This document shows, piece by piece, positions 11,277 to 23,234 of a stretch of DNA of 64,000 nt. The number at the start of each line of letters is the position of its first letter. Position 1 is the stretch's first letter. Made by a program: the position numbers and the translations under genes. Origin of the DNA: Ceratothoa steindachneri. Lineage: Eukaryota; Arthropoda; Malacostraca; Isopoda; Cymothoidae. Location of the stretch: contig OZ018337.1 of NCBI GenBank assembly GCA_963969495.1, positions 82,542,148 to 82,606,147 on the forward strand. Reading direction: 5' to 3'. A model generated the notes under the pieces. The model was not told the DNA's origin. It was given only the letters and a program-made list of their open reading frames with translations, and ran no database searches.

Positions 11277-11329
11277 GGATTGGAACCGCGACCTCTCTCA
11301 TGAGAAAGCGAGGATTACCCGCACAAATC
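11277..11329 (-). mobile_element. tRNA-like A/B box pair, probable SINE head
   Basis: On the minus strand a B-box-like GGTTCCAATCC (11287-11277, one change from GGTTCGAATCC) follows a weaker A-box-like GATTTGTGCGG (11329-11319). Their starts are 42 bp apart, the spacing of a tRNA gene. The intervening CTCATGAGAGAGGTCGCGG reads like an anticodon arm and variable region. The acceptor stem is not closed, so this is a tRNA-derived SINE or tRNA pseudogene, not a working tRNA. Confidence 0.5.
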
Positions 11330-11345
11330 CTGGGATGAATTATGA

Positions 11346-12566
11346 CCAGTAAAAATGGAGTAACGACCCGCAGTGGTGAAATTGGAGGCTCTCTGACTGA
11401 TGGAGTAGTAAAAATAAGTTATCTTTTTATCTCTTTATTAGCGAGAACCGAGAAACCACGAGCCCGATAGGAGTAGTACTAAGGTGAGAGAGAGAAAAAG
11501 ACGAGAAAAAGAAGGTTATTCTTCTATGATTCAGACTTTGCTGTGGCACAAAAAAACGTAGAAAACTCAAATAGTAACCATCTCATTCCCATATCCACTC
11601 GAAAAGTGCAATGACAGAAGCAAAAAGAGAACATATCGTGAATCCATTAAGTTGGTGATAACAAATGGGTCTTGCACAACAGTCAATAGTGACCAGCGAG
11701 CGATGCCTGTATATATAACATCTGGAGAAAGAATACATAATACATTTAAGTTTGATTTTCATCAACAGAATGAAGCGTTGTTTAAAAGGAGAGCTCTCAT
11801 ATCGTGTAATTCAAACTACTGCATAACTTTGACATATGAAGTGTGAAATATATTTTATACAGTATTGATGTTTCGAATGAGAAATGTGACGCCTTCTTTA
11901 ATGCAAACTATATTCAGAGAATAATTTCGAAAATGCCTGGTTTCCATCTTGAGAGAAAGCCAGTCATTTTCGAAAGTGCGTAATTCAAATATAAAGTGAA
12001 AATTGCTATTCTTGTTCCGCTTAAACCCACGAGTGCATGATTCCTTTTCCAATTACCAGTATAAATTTATTTTATATAACCTATTAAATTGCACCTAAAA
12101 GTGATGCATACCTAATCTTTAAATGATTGGTCGCTAAATTACTGAGTAATGAAGTGCTGCTGTAAACATCATTTAGCCCTGTTCCTTTGCCAACATTAGG
12201 TTATGTATATTAGTGTTTCAGTTTTTATTGTTTTAATGATGAAGACTAACTAAACAAATCATGAGAACATTAATATGTTTTATGTATGTCATTGAATTAT
12301 AATAAAGCAAGCGAACGTGCAAACAACAAATATTTATTATCTATAAATAAGAGCAGAATAAAATCTTAACCTAAAATAATCATTTACATGGAAACTAAAA
12401 TATGTAATAGGTTCCTACTTTGCTGCAGTTTAGTTTTTGATTATTATTTTCTCATTTTTGCATTTTTATGCAAAGACCTTGTGGTATATCTATTATTAGT
12501 TAGGTTATAACAACTATTATTTACTATAATTTACACAATAAGTTATTAGTAGGGGTTAGTAAATAG
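11346..12566. other. No gene recognised
   Basis: AT-rich with no frame, repeat or terminal structure that I can support. Confidence 0.5.
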
Positions 12567-12571
12567 AATAA

Positions 12572-13798
12572 TGTGATAGAACGGTCTGAGGCCGCTTAAA
12601 TTCAACCGATATCACATGTTGTTTAGAAACACGTTTCTACCCCCGTGCATCTTCGCGTCAAAGCCGGGTGCCTTATCGCCACCTGAGTCAATATTTAATC
12701 AAGGAGGTTCATCTCTCCCACCGTTCCGCCCCATGCGTCGATCTCACCAGATTGAGTTAGGCTTATGGGCAGATAAGGTATGTTCCAAGGCGCAGGCGGG
12801 GCAGCTCCTCGAAGCCCCCGCTCCATTGTCCCTTACGCCAAGGAGATGGCTCCGACTATTTATATGGAAACTTTACCGATTAGATCAGATCAGATCCAGA
12901 TTATCTTCGCGAGACATCACGCCGATCCGGTCTCACCTTGTGCACCAGGGGCCCTCTACCTCGAGATCCACTATTTTTGTCCAGAAGAGGACAATATTCT
13001 TTGAGTGCCGAGGTTCGAGCCTTTAAGACGCCAAGTCCACAAGGCCCCTTCTGTTGTTCAGAAAGAGAACAACGTTAGAACAGCCATTGTTCTTTGAGCC
13101 CGTTGACAAGAGATGGTTCTCACCCTCCCTCCTGGTTTTTCAGAAAGAAAACAACGTTAGAACAGCCATTGTTCCTTGAGCCCGTAGACAAGAGACGGTT
13201 TTCACCCCCCCTGTTGTTCAGAAGAGAACAACGTTAGAACAGCCATTGTTCGTCAAGCCCGTTCGTCAAGAAACGGTTCTCATTCCCAAGACGTCAAGTC
13301 AGAATAATTTAATCCCCCCCCCATCCCCTTCGGCTGGAACTTGCCAGCGGACCGAAGATTCCTTCGCGTTGCCTCCTCTGCACAACAACTTGTAATTACG
13401 TAAGCTGAGCATTACCTTTGAGTATCTAGCCTTTCGTCAACCCTACCCTGTGCTTCAAAGGGTTTATCGATCCACCCCATCCCTTTAATTTTTATTTGTT
13501 TACCTTTTTAAATCTCTTTCAAATCTTAATCCTCGGTTTAGCCAGATATTCCCACGAACCTTTCCATTCTCTGTTTATGTAAACATTTTCCGTTTTGTGT
13601 GTTGTTGATAGTTTAATTAATAAAACTCTATTTTATTAATGATAGCCATATTATTATCCTTGAGCTCAGTTCCACTTCTTAAGCATATTGAAGATAAATA
13701 ACATCGGTCAACCAGATAACCACGCAAACGAATTATAAGAATAGTTCCCTCAACGAATAGTTATATATGGTATATCGTCGAGAGTCTATTCTACGACC
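12572..13798 (+). mobile_element. Solo Gypsy-type LTR
   Basis: The stretch begins TGTGATAGAAC and ends ATTCTACGACC, near-inverted termini in which the canonical last A has changed to C. Flanks are AATAA on the left and CATAA or ATAAA on the right, an imperfect 5-bp target duplication. The last 175 bp align with the LTR end at 1439-1614. The more balanced base composition starts and stops at these limits. Three 80-bp tandem units sit inside. No internal pol region is present, so this is a recombined solo LTR. A 136-codon frame at 12616-13026 lies wholly inside and is taken as incidental. Confidence 0.8.
13050..13285. repeat. Three tandem units of about 80 bp inside the LTR
   Basis: The core CAACGTTAGAACAGCCATTG recurs with starts at about 13070, 13152 and 13229 (periods 82 and 77). 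Each copy is followed by a variant of AGCCCGTTGACAAGA and GGTTCTCA. Confidence 0.9.
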
Positions 13799-13799
13799 A

Positions 13800-16620
13800 T
13801 AAAAAAGTAGGCTAGAGTTGTTGTGTCTATAGCTTTTTCTTAAGTAGGTCGTTATCTTGATAGACTGGGTGATTGGCATGAACTAACTAGTTATTTCTGC
13901 AGGAGCTTACTAGGCTACTTAGTATTGAAGTATCAACAAAAAGACAATAGTATACGCAATAATAGATCACGTCAATACAGAACTCACTTACTCTTTGTGT
14001 GGCATTGCAACCGTCATGGGACATGAAGTGAAACATCACATTTTATTAGACAATTTTTTCGGAAGAGAGAAAGTTGTCCATTGCATAATATGGTAACACA
14101 TAGTGTGGAGGAGTGTAGCAATGCATTGTAGAAAATACCATGACTCTAGGGCAATAAACAGGATTCAGGAGCAGTTCCAAAGGTATATTGACTACAGCTT
14201 CTACAGTTTTACACATAAACACATGTAATGAAAGAATATAAAATAGGGATGGAGATATCCTTGATTAGACATAGATGAATAATACCCTCTGTTTTTTTAT
14301 ATGTCTGAGGCATGCTTAATTAAAGCGATATTGATTTGAATCTGAATTTTATACTTCCCGTGGGTAATTCACATCTTGAATTTCTAAATATACATTTACA
14401 TTTTAATTAATTGATTTTGCAAAAAGGCAGGTTCGGTTTTTCTCTATAAACGTTTGCAAAAAGCGCAGTAATCATTTTTTTATTTAATACTCTCAAACCT
14501 CTTCAGATTTAGAATAAAAGATACGTTTGCAAGTTGCAAATAAATTAAGATTATCAATTAAAAATAAATCGAATAAATTATATCACAATTAACAACAATT
14601 AAATTTACCTTATAGAACGATGACTTTATTAAATTAGGTTCTCCCTATTTTTGTATTATACTAGGAAGATGGATCAGGGGCACTGGTTATGAAGATGATA
14701 TGGCGTTGAAATAGTCTCCAAGTTTACTTGACTTGACCAATTGCAATTTTGTCTCTGAGGATTTGTGAAGGCACTGGTCTTTCTCCATAAAACCAGAGAA
14801 TTAATGCAGCACTTGAGAATTTTACCAATAAAATGAACTACCGACTTAACGTGTGCAGTGTCTCATGTGAGGAGGTTATTGTAAATTTGTGAAATCGTTT
14901 ATGGAATCTCAATAATTATGAATTTCTATTTCTAATTTTGATGGATAAATCAAATATTGCTAACCGTCTAGTCTGTTGAGCTCCATTTGCTTGGACTTGG
15001 TTTTGCTGGGATATTTAAATATTATATGCTATAAAATCTTGAGAAAAATGTTGTTTTCCTTATATTTCATTTCTTCTATCATCACCACTTCTTTACAATC
15101 ACCTTTCTCTAGGAGAATTCTTCAATAGTTAAAATTTATTTTTGTAATTTCTTCCTCTATAGAGTGCCTTGAAACTGAAAGGTGTTTAGTACTTTTGTAT
15201 AGCTATTTCGGATTCGCAATAGGACAATAACCCATAAAGATTTAAAACTTTACAATGGCATTTAGTGTTATTATATTTCCAGGCTATTTTAACAATCTAC
15301 ACGATCCACCAGAATTCCTTTGTATTTCGCCTACCATTTATGTGAAAATTTTGTAATAGTGGTTACAATCTTTCTCTTCGTTTTGGGGTTTGTGCAGTAT
15401 TGATAGTTATCTTTCTTACACTATAACTTTAATGCCCAATGACGGAAAATCCCAGGAATTCGTAATTTAACAAACAATTCCGTCAATCACAAGACCATTA
15501 TAAAGAATGATATTTGATTTTGTGAGGAGTTTAGAATATATCACTTCGAGGATTGGAGTTATTAATTTCAAATGACCTTTTTGTCCCTAAGTGATATAAA
15601 ATTACATCCTCAGATGAATAAAATCAGTATCACTGCATCTCCACAACTGCTTTTATTTCGTTTAATAAATTTTATATTTTGTTTAAAAATAGAGAATTAC
15701 GTTTTAAAAAGATAATTTTACCAAAATTTCTTTAACTTCATCAGGTAATGTAACGTCAACTAGAGGGACATTATCTAGTGGACCTGCGTCGACAATGGCC
15801 GATTTAGTACTTCTAAAAACTAGGTTGCACCGGAAGTGGTCAATTTATACAATATTTGAACTCAGTGACTTTAAATACCTGTGGCGGCATTGGATTTAAC
15901 TGGTTATATTGAGCCAGCGACTCGTTGAGGAGTAAAGATGAACACAACACGAGATTTGTATGGCCTATAGACCTGCTTTCTTCGCCGCAGTTAATAAAAC
16001 TATATTTACAAGCGAAGTTATAGATTTCAGATAAGATCAGAGGTTGGTTGTATAAAATATTATCCATTCGCTTGCTATTTGATCGTATGCGGAGTGGTAG
16101 ATTTTATCATCCTTGTTTATGATTTTCCTTGATGAGATGACAATCTTGTATAGATATGCTAATCTTAAGAGGGGTTAGATTTCTTTTATTAGTAAAAATG
16201 GTAAAAAGGCAAGAATAGGAAAATTTATCCCGATTTTCGTATTCCGGATGTCCCTAATACTTCTTTGAATGAAAACTTTTTTTCACTCAATTAGGATCTA
16301 TTTTAGTTAGGATATCACGTTAAAATCCTTTCGCCCATAATATTATATGAAGCTTGTATATTAGTTTTGTAATCGTTATTAATTTACAAAATTCCCGGTT
16401 GCTCACTTTGCAAAATCGTGTTCTTTAAAATATTGATTATTCTGGCAGGATTCAATTAAAGGCTCCATTTAAAATCCACCCAAATGTCTTCTAATTTAAA
16501 AGCAGCAATTAGCTCCGTGTCAGAAGAAATTCCGCCAGTCTTTAGCACCGGAACCTCCGTCAAATCATAGCGCTGACGTTGCTGTAAGATGATGCATTAA
16601 ATCTGACAAAAATCTTTGTC
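13800..16620. other. No gene recognised
   Basis: AT-rich with stops in all frames. The longest frame, 75 codons on the minus strand at 15840-16067, matches nothing I know and is short enough to be chance. Confidence 0.5.
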
Positions 16621-16627
16621 TGGAAAG

Positions 16628-16679
16628 GGATTCGAACGGAACGAATGAAGAGGTATAAGTCGATAATAGCATTTAGCTT
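16628..16679 (-). mobile_element. tRNA-like A/B box pair, probable SINE head
   Basis: On the minus strand the A-box-like AAGCTAAATGC (16679-16669) and the B-box-like CGTTCGAATCC (16638-16628) each have about two or fewer changes from the RNA polymerase III consensus. Their starts are 41 bp apart, as in a tRNA. The arms do not pair well enough for a functional tRNA. Confidence 0.45.
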
Positions 16680-16959
16680 AATAATAAAAAAAAGTTGTTA
16701 CTTAAACTAATTGAACCATTTCCGTCGAAAAAAATATTTTAGAGAACACACAGTCTCAGATCAGATCAAAATAATCTCTCAAAGGCAAAAATGATCTTGC
16801 ACTTATATTCATGTGATTACTTATAGGAAAGTCACCCTCTGAATCAAGAATCCAAAGATTACCGCACATTTTATCCATTAGATGATCGGCCCGATTTTTG
16901 CGAAGATAAAATAATTCAAAAGTTTAACATCAACCAGGTTCCGATTTGGAACCTAGATA

Positions 16960-18880
16960 AACTCCGGCAAGGATTTGAAAAATAACAAGGTTCTTTTTAG
17001 GGGTTGCATTTTGATTAGGTCTTACTGTATTTTAATTAATTTTCTAATAATTTCGTAGAAAATCTGCGAAAAATAGTTTAGGTAGATTGGAAAACCTAGA
17101 AGTTAGATTGTTAGTCTCCTCTCAAAGGAATTAAATATTGCTCACCAAAGTATTTATTTTATTTATTATTTACCGTAAACACTAGTAATCTATCATAATT
17201 TCTTAAAATTGTATCATTTTTAACAAGTTTAATGTTGATTCGTATCTAAAAAATCTTTCTGCCAAAAGTTAGATTATAAATTTATCTATTCAGGATAATC
17301 TTCCTATTGAGAAAGAGTCTCGCATTTCTCATAAACAGCCTTATGGTTACCTAAATTTAATTTTAGAATAATTTTTAATTTCTAGTCATTATGTATTTCA
17401 ATATTCCAGCAACTTAAGTAAATATAAATATCCTTAGAGGATTCAACATTAACCATTGAATATCTTCAATATTTGATTAAAGAATGTAGTTTTACATTGG
17501 GTTTAGCAATTAAATTCATGATTTCCTTTCTTATAATCGGCAAATTTAGATGTATTTTTTCTGTTAACTGGACAAATATTGAATTTTGTATCTTTATATC
17601 ATTTTTAGTTGATCATTATTAACTCGTTCATGTCCCATTTACGCTTTCTAATATCAAACCAGAAATTATTCTTTCTTTATGAAATTGGTGCCAAATTCTC
17701 TTAAAAAATGAAATAAAAAAATAGTTACCTATAAATGTTCGCTATAGCGATTCTAGGACGGTTTAATCAGGAAATGGAGCAGCTTGTTAGCTCACATATG
17801 TGTTGAAATCATCATTATAAATATGCTATTTTCTTAGATACAAACTTCAGCGAGTAATTTTTTCCCTGACACTATGGAGAGAGATGTTTCAAGTATTAAA
17901 CATTTTTTTTACTATTGTCTGGAGAATAAAAAGATTAGAAAGAAAAGTTTCCGTCTGTTACATTGAGTTTTACATAATTTTTAGGCGATTAAATTCTCCG
18001 TAAATGTATAGAGGCAGATTTCAGATGAGAAGTGTTAATGAATGCAGTTACAGGATTTAATGAACAATCTTTTCTATTATAATTAATTATGAGATTAAAA
18101 AAATCCGGTGACTGTAATAATATGCCTATTTTTAAAGTTTTCCGAACTTGTTACTGTTTCGAATAGGGTCACTTGCGTTTGTGTCGATAAATTAAAATAA
18201 AATCTAGCAATAATTGACTTGAACATTTATAATGAACTCAATGACACACAATGGTATGATGCCTACAACATATGTTTAATATAAACATAAATTTGCCTGT
18301 AATGATATGAGTTACACCACCTACATCAATCTTCTCGTCGCAATAATAGTTTAGAAAAAGATTCCTGATTTTCTCTCGTCCTAAACTCAAAATTAAATTA
18401 GACAAATCTTTGTTTTAATTTATTTAACATTGTTAGATTCTTTTTCTGAAACTCTCCTTAAAGGTTAGACATTAATGCTCATTATTTATGAAAGTTAATT
18501 TTCCTCTTTCACCCTTCCATTGGTCCAGCCGTTCGTGAATAAGAAGATACGAGAGAGAACGCAAGTTTCACTTCCTGCACTGGGGTCCGAAGGGCATACA
18601 ACTATCTCATATATAAATGTGATGGAGGCACTGAACCCTGTTGCCCCATATCCACCTCATTAAGGGAGTGGTGAATTATTGGTTTAAAGATTCCGCACTT
18701 AATGTGTGGCGTTGCCATCAAAGCCCAAAAGAGAACCATGTTAATATAGGGAGGGAATTAATAAAATTCGTCAGCCAAAGCAACACAAAGAAAAATGAGG
18801 AAATGTGGATATAATGTGAGAAAGGATCAAATAAAAGTACCATGGAAAATTGCAAGCTATATTTAATTGATTGCAAAGAT
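16960..18880. repeat. Degenerate large repeat, copy A (partner at 53560-54470)
   Basis: Two blocks, 16960-17130 and about 18450-18880, match 53640-53830 and 54020-54460 in the same order. Shared marks include CATTTTGATTAGG.CT, GATT.GAAAACC, the TCTCCTCTC box, CATTATTTA.GAAAGTT, GGGTCCGAAGGGC or its GGATCCGGAGGGC variant, CCAAAGCAAC.CAAAGAA and ATAAAATATTACAT. Here the blocks are separated by about 1.3 kb that the partner lacks. No coding frame is apparent. Confidence 0.62.
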
Positions 18881-20130
18881 CAAGCGATAAAATATTACAT
18901 CATTTTAACTTTTAGATGCAATCTTTTGTTCTTTCTTTACTTATATAATATTGTTATTGCGGAAATCTATTTATTAAGGGTCATGGAGTATTCTTGCTTA
19001 TATTACATATAGAATGAATCTATAATGTCTGCTATATCTCCGAATTTATTGAAATATTAAATGTTAGACAAGTGAATCACTTTCATTAGTGACCAGTATT
19101 CAAATTTTTGCCTAATATTGTATATATACCTCATAGTGTAGTTTTTTTAAATCTTGTTAAAAGTTTATTTACTTAATCTATGTATTGTCACGAATATTTT
19201 CATGGTAATATTCAGCGCGATAGAGACCCTTCGTGAGCATTTTAACTCTAGATTTGATTTTGAATTTTAAGAAGAGAAAATTTGCCTATTTGTCATAAAC
19301 TGCCGCTATTATCCGCTCTATTTATACAAAACAAGAATTAAGTAGTTTTCATATTTCTGAAAACGCCTAAATATTGTTCTTTCGAAAAGAAATTAGATTT
19401 TGTTTGCTACAATGTTGGATATATCATTCACATTTTAATTTGAACTCTATAGAAATATCAAACAAGGATACATACTAAATATAACAAATGGTGTCATCTA
19501 TTTTGTAAAGCAATCGGATAAAGGAAATATATCAAGAATAATATATTTAAGCACACCGCCAAACTAAGTAAGCCAATAAACATTGATAGTGTTAATATAA
19601 AAAGGAGATACTTATTTCCTTTCAAATATTATCATTAATGGCCGTGTTTTCTTTAATTATTCCTTGTCTCTCTTTTCTGATCTAATTACTGCTAATAAAT
19701 TATAGACGAATGAGGAAGGTAACAAATCTCAGAAATCTACGTTCACTATTTATTTTTTCACGGCTTAAAGTGGCCTATTTTCAAATGTAGAGTTGTATCC
19801 GGAAAGATGATTTAAGTTTAGTATGGTATTAACGGTGGCCAATTGAAATAAATTCTGTAATGAAATAGAGCACTCTTTGTAATATTGGAAATTTACATCT
19901 GTTTATATTACACCCATGATTTAAGACAAAGATAACCACAAAAGCAACCTTATAATATTGTCTTAACTGTCAAAACAAGAAAAACCAACTATCCTTTTAA
20001 GGAAAAAAAATAAACTGTCCTACAATGGAAATAGACTGAAAGCAAAAAATAAAAACTTATACATATAATGAGTTTTTGTAATATCTGTATAAAATCATGA
20101 ACATACCTCAAATTTCAAAATCAAAACAAA
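18881..20130. other. No gene recognised
   Basis: AT-rich; nothing beyond background seen. Confidence 0.5.
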
Positions 20131-20135
20131 TTTAA

Positions 20136-21307
20136 AGAAAAAGAACAACCACTGACACCACCCCATTTATCAGAGACCACGTGCAAGTGTATCCCACCAT
20201 GAGGAACGTCACTTCCAGCTTGAACATTCAAGAGTTTAAGACTCCTGATCGCTTAGGGAAACATTCCCCAAGCATCCTCCACCTAGGTGACGAGGCGAGG
20301 AAGGGCAGCTGTTTTTCTCAGCTCGCTATGAAATGATGAATCGACTCCGCCTTTGGATTAAGATGTCTGGAGTTAGTGATTCCTTTCTCCAAACTCCATC
20401 TTCTCTCTCAGAATCCGGCATACAAATACTCGGGTTATTCTGTGGTTCAAGGAGTACAGCCCACAACTCAAGGCCGTTCTCATCGTCTCAAGTCTTAAGT
20501 CCTGTGAACGTTCTTCATACAGCAAGCCCTTCTCCACCGTGACTCTGCCGTCGTGAATTGGTACCTTCTGTGATGGGCGAGCCTTTGAAGTTGCGCAACA
20601 GTCTCCCTTCGTTTAATCGAACAGAAGAAAATCTTAGTCGATTTCCTTTTAGGAAACGAAGTTTCCTCTTCCAGTGGAATTAAGAGTAATCCCACATTTC
20701 TCGTCAAACGTTATCTTTGAAGATTGACTATTTTCATCGAAAGGTTGATTTGGATTGTGCCCCACCTACCTCATTCGGACCGTGCCTCACTTACATAATT
20801 GAATCGTGCCCAACTTGCCTCATCGGATCGTTCCCACTCGCCTCACCGCAAGATGTACCTTCCTCGATGTCACGGACCCGTAAGACTGAAAAACCCACCA
20901 TTATTAGTATTGTCAAGTTTTCTTTTTGATCTAAGCTTAGTAACATGAATCAATTAATTCCGTTGGAGAATCCCTCCTCATGATAATTATTAAGAGACTA
21001 TTTTAATTTAAATAATTCCCTTTTAGCTACTATTATTCTTAATTTGATCTTAGCAAATTAAATGATATTTTTGTTTTTTCATCTTTGACTGACCGTGAAC
21101 GAAACTCTCGGACTATTTAATTAAACTATTTATGCACTCGATCTGATTATTAAGGATATGAAACTCAACGCCTCAAGTTTGACCATCTAATCGGTCGTTA
21201 ATCCCTGCGAACAGTCATTCAACGGTTTGCGTTGCAGTAGGTGATTAACTCCCGCCTCTCACATAATATAGGAGTAATGTATGGTATAATGTGGTTGTAC
21301 CACGACA
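20136..21307 (+). mobile_element. Solo Gypsy-type LTR, eroded at its 5' tip
   Basis: This island of balanced composition ends GTACCACGACA, and the 40 bases before that align loosely with the LTR ends at 1614 and 13798 (GTAATGTATGGTAT). TTTAA directly follows at 21308-21312 and directly precedes 20136, giving a perfect 5-bp duplication. The start AGAAAAAGAAC matches TGTGATAGAAC at 7 of 11 positions, with the initial TG lost. An alternative ACCAC pair (20148, 21299) would give an end without CA and is less likely. A four-unit 25-bp tandem repeat lies inside. No pol is present. Confidence 0.62.
20752..20847. repeat. Four tandem units of 23-25 bp inside the LTR
   Basis: Units begin GGATTGTGCC, GGACCGTGCC, AATCGTGCCC and GGATCGTTCC at 20752, 20777, 20802 and 20825. 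Each is followed by a CACCTAC-CTCAT-like tail. Confidence 0.8.
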
Positions 21308-21312
21308 TTTAA

Positions 21313-22710
21313 CTATAATAAGCGTGTGTTCTTTCTTATTCAATATAACGCCGATTTAATGATAATTAAACATTAATTATAGATTTCTATTAATTTATTT
21401 CTGTATCAGGAATTTGATGAGAAAAAAAATGTCGCCAAATTTGTTTTTTTGACCAGATAAACGTTATTCAAACACGTAACAACAAGGAGTAACAACAAGG
21501 AAAGAAGGTACCCTAGGAGACCTTACGGTCCATTCAAAGAGGGTACCTTTGGACTAGCAATCGAGCGGGCATAAGACGTAGAGAGGAGACAACGTATTCA
21601 GAGCGCAAATGTATCACAAATTCTTAAATCTGCAAATAAAACATCAACCTTATATTTTTTATTTCAAATATATGACCTATATCATGATCTTGCCTATAAC
21701 TGAAAATAAGAGTTAATTTTAAATATTTATATAAAATTTTAATCACAATTTAATCAAGAAATGCCTTGGAAAAATAATTTTCTTGGTCTAATCGCTAAGT
21801 TTCTTCACTTGACTGGAATATAATACAAGGAATCATTGAAGCTGCATCATGACTACAGTTATTTATTTTGAAGCTAATAAAAACATCTCAGTATATTTGT
21901 TCCAATGTAATTCATCACAAATATAATTTGGCATAAATTTTTAAAATATCGACATGAGATAGTTCAGTTTCCCCATTTGAAAAGAAATAAATAATTTATT
22001 CGGTTAATTGACCTGTGCTTTGAATTATCTTTCTATGTAATTTTGTAGGTATCGCCAAGGGACAAGTCTGTTGCGTTGTTGTTGTGTTTTTTGTAATTAC
22101 ACTCAATTGCAGGAAAATGAAGAAGCTAACAACTCTAAAGCTTAAACACAGCTATGTTTTTAATTCAAGTGTGATCAAGAAATCAAACACAATCTAGAAG
22201 TGCTTTCAAGTTAATATATGCAGTTACTGGACAGCCTTTTCTCTCTTAAAAAATATTATTAAAAAATCAACGGCCTTATTATAAATTACGGCCACTTACC
22301 GAAAAACTTTAAGATTCGCGTCAATATGTTGGGCTCGACGCCGTTTGGCTGAAAGACCAAAGCTTATCCAACATAGAATCAATATAATAAATTACCAACC
22401 CAAATTACTATGGTTCTCTTGATTTGGACAAAGCTGGAATTGCGCCCAAAATCTGAATAAATTTACTGCAGCTTTAATCGGGGGACATCGGACCGTAACA
22501 CTCAATATTGGGGAACGAAATTGACTATTTGTCAAGTGTGTCATGCTTTATTACCTGACCTTCCAGCACAAACAATAGGGGGTGAATTGACACAAGAATT
22601 GGATCAGCAGACACTGAATTGGACAAAATCAACCGATTTAGAAATTTAACACCATCCCAAAAAACAATAAACAAAAAAAAATCGACCTAGTCAGATCTAA
22701 ACTGACTAGG
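21313..22710. other. No gene recognised
   Basis: Mostly AT-rich. Around 22330-22620 composition is more balanced, with short broken frames such as TAALIGGHRTVTLNIGERN on the plus strand. These may belong to the same decayed element as the remnant at 22714, but no family could be named. Confidence 0.35.
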
Positions 22711-22713
22711 TAG

Positions 22714-22950
22714 AATAGCGGACTCCGTTTCCTCACCAAAGCCGAATGGCAAAAGTTTGAGACTTCTCTTAGCCTTCACGAGCAAAGTAACTTAAAGTGT
22801 ATGGACATCTTATTTCCAAGAAATATTCGCGACGTTTGAGAGAAGCTGGATGAAAAACTCCCAAAGGAGACTCTGGCAGGTTTTGATTCGGAGGAACTGG
22901 GTAACAGATTTAAAACCTACCTACCAAACACAATTACGGCAGAGTTGTAA
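22714..22950 (+). pseudogene. Unrecognised decayed coding frame
   Basis: One plus-strand frame reads SGLRFLTKAEWQKFETSLSL, then HEQSNLKCMDILFPRNIRDV, a stop, and EKLDEKLPKETLAGFDSEEL plus GNRFKTYLPNTITAEL before a second stop. The residue mix (charged and hydrophobic alternation, few runs) looks like former protein, possibly a gag-like or capsid-like helical domain, but I recognise no family. Flanking sequence is more GC-balanced than the surroundings, which agrees with a mobile-element origin. Confidence 0.35.
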
Positions 22951-23234
22951 CCAAAGTTCAAATATGGACACGAAAAACCTCAGAAGAGATGATCGAAAAC
23001 CTTGAATAAGTAGGAAAAAATATCGTTATATATTAATTAAACTGGAATAGAGAGATACAAAGGTTCACTCTTCCCAAAACATTACTATATTCTGGTGGAA
23101 TTATTTATAGATATAAATTCAAGCTTCGATATTATGAAAATTAAGGCTTCGATAATGAGAATGCTTCGCATCTAAAAGACCAAATTATTTTTCCAAATGA
23201 CAAAAATATCGAAAATTCTGTTTAAACGCTAGCA

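Noticed and set aside
12616..13026. 136-codon frame
   Set aside because: Lies inside a solo LTR whose limits are set by termini and flanking repeats; GC-richer sequence has fewer stops.
20148..21303. ACCAC pair as LTR target duplication
   Set aside because: Would give an LTR ending in GT. The TTTAA pair gives the shared ACGACA end.
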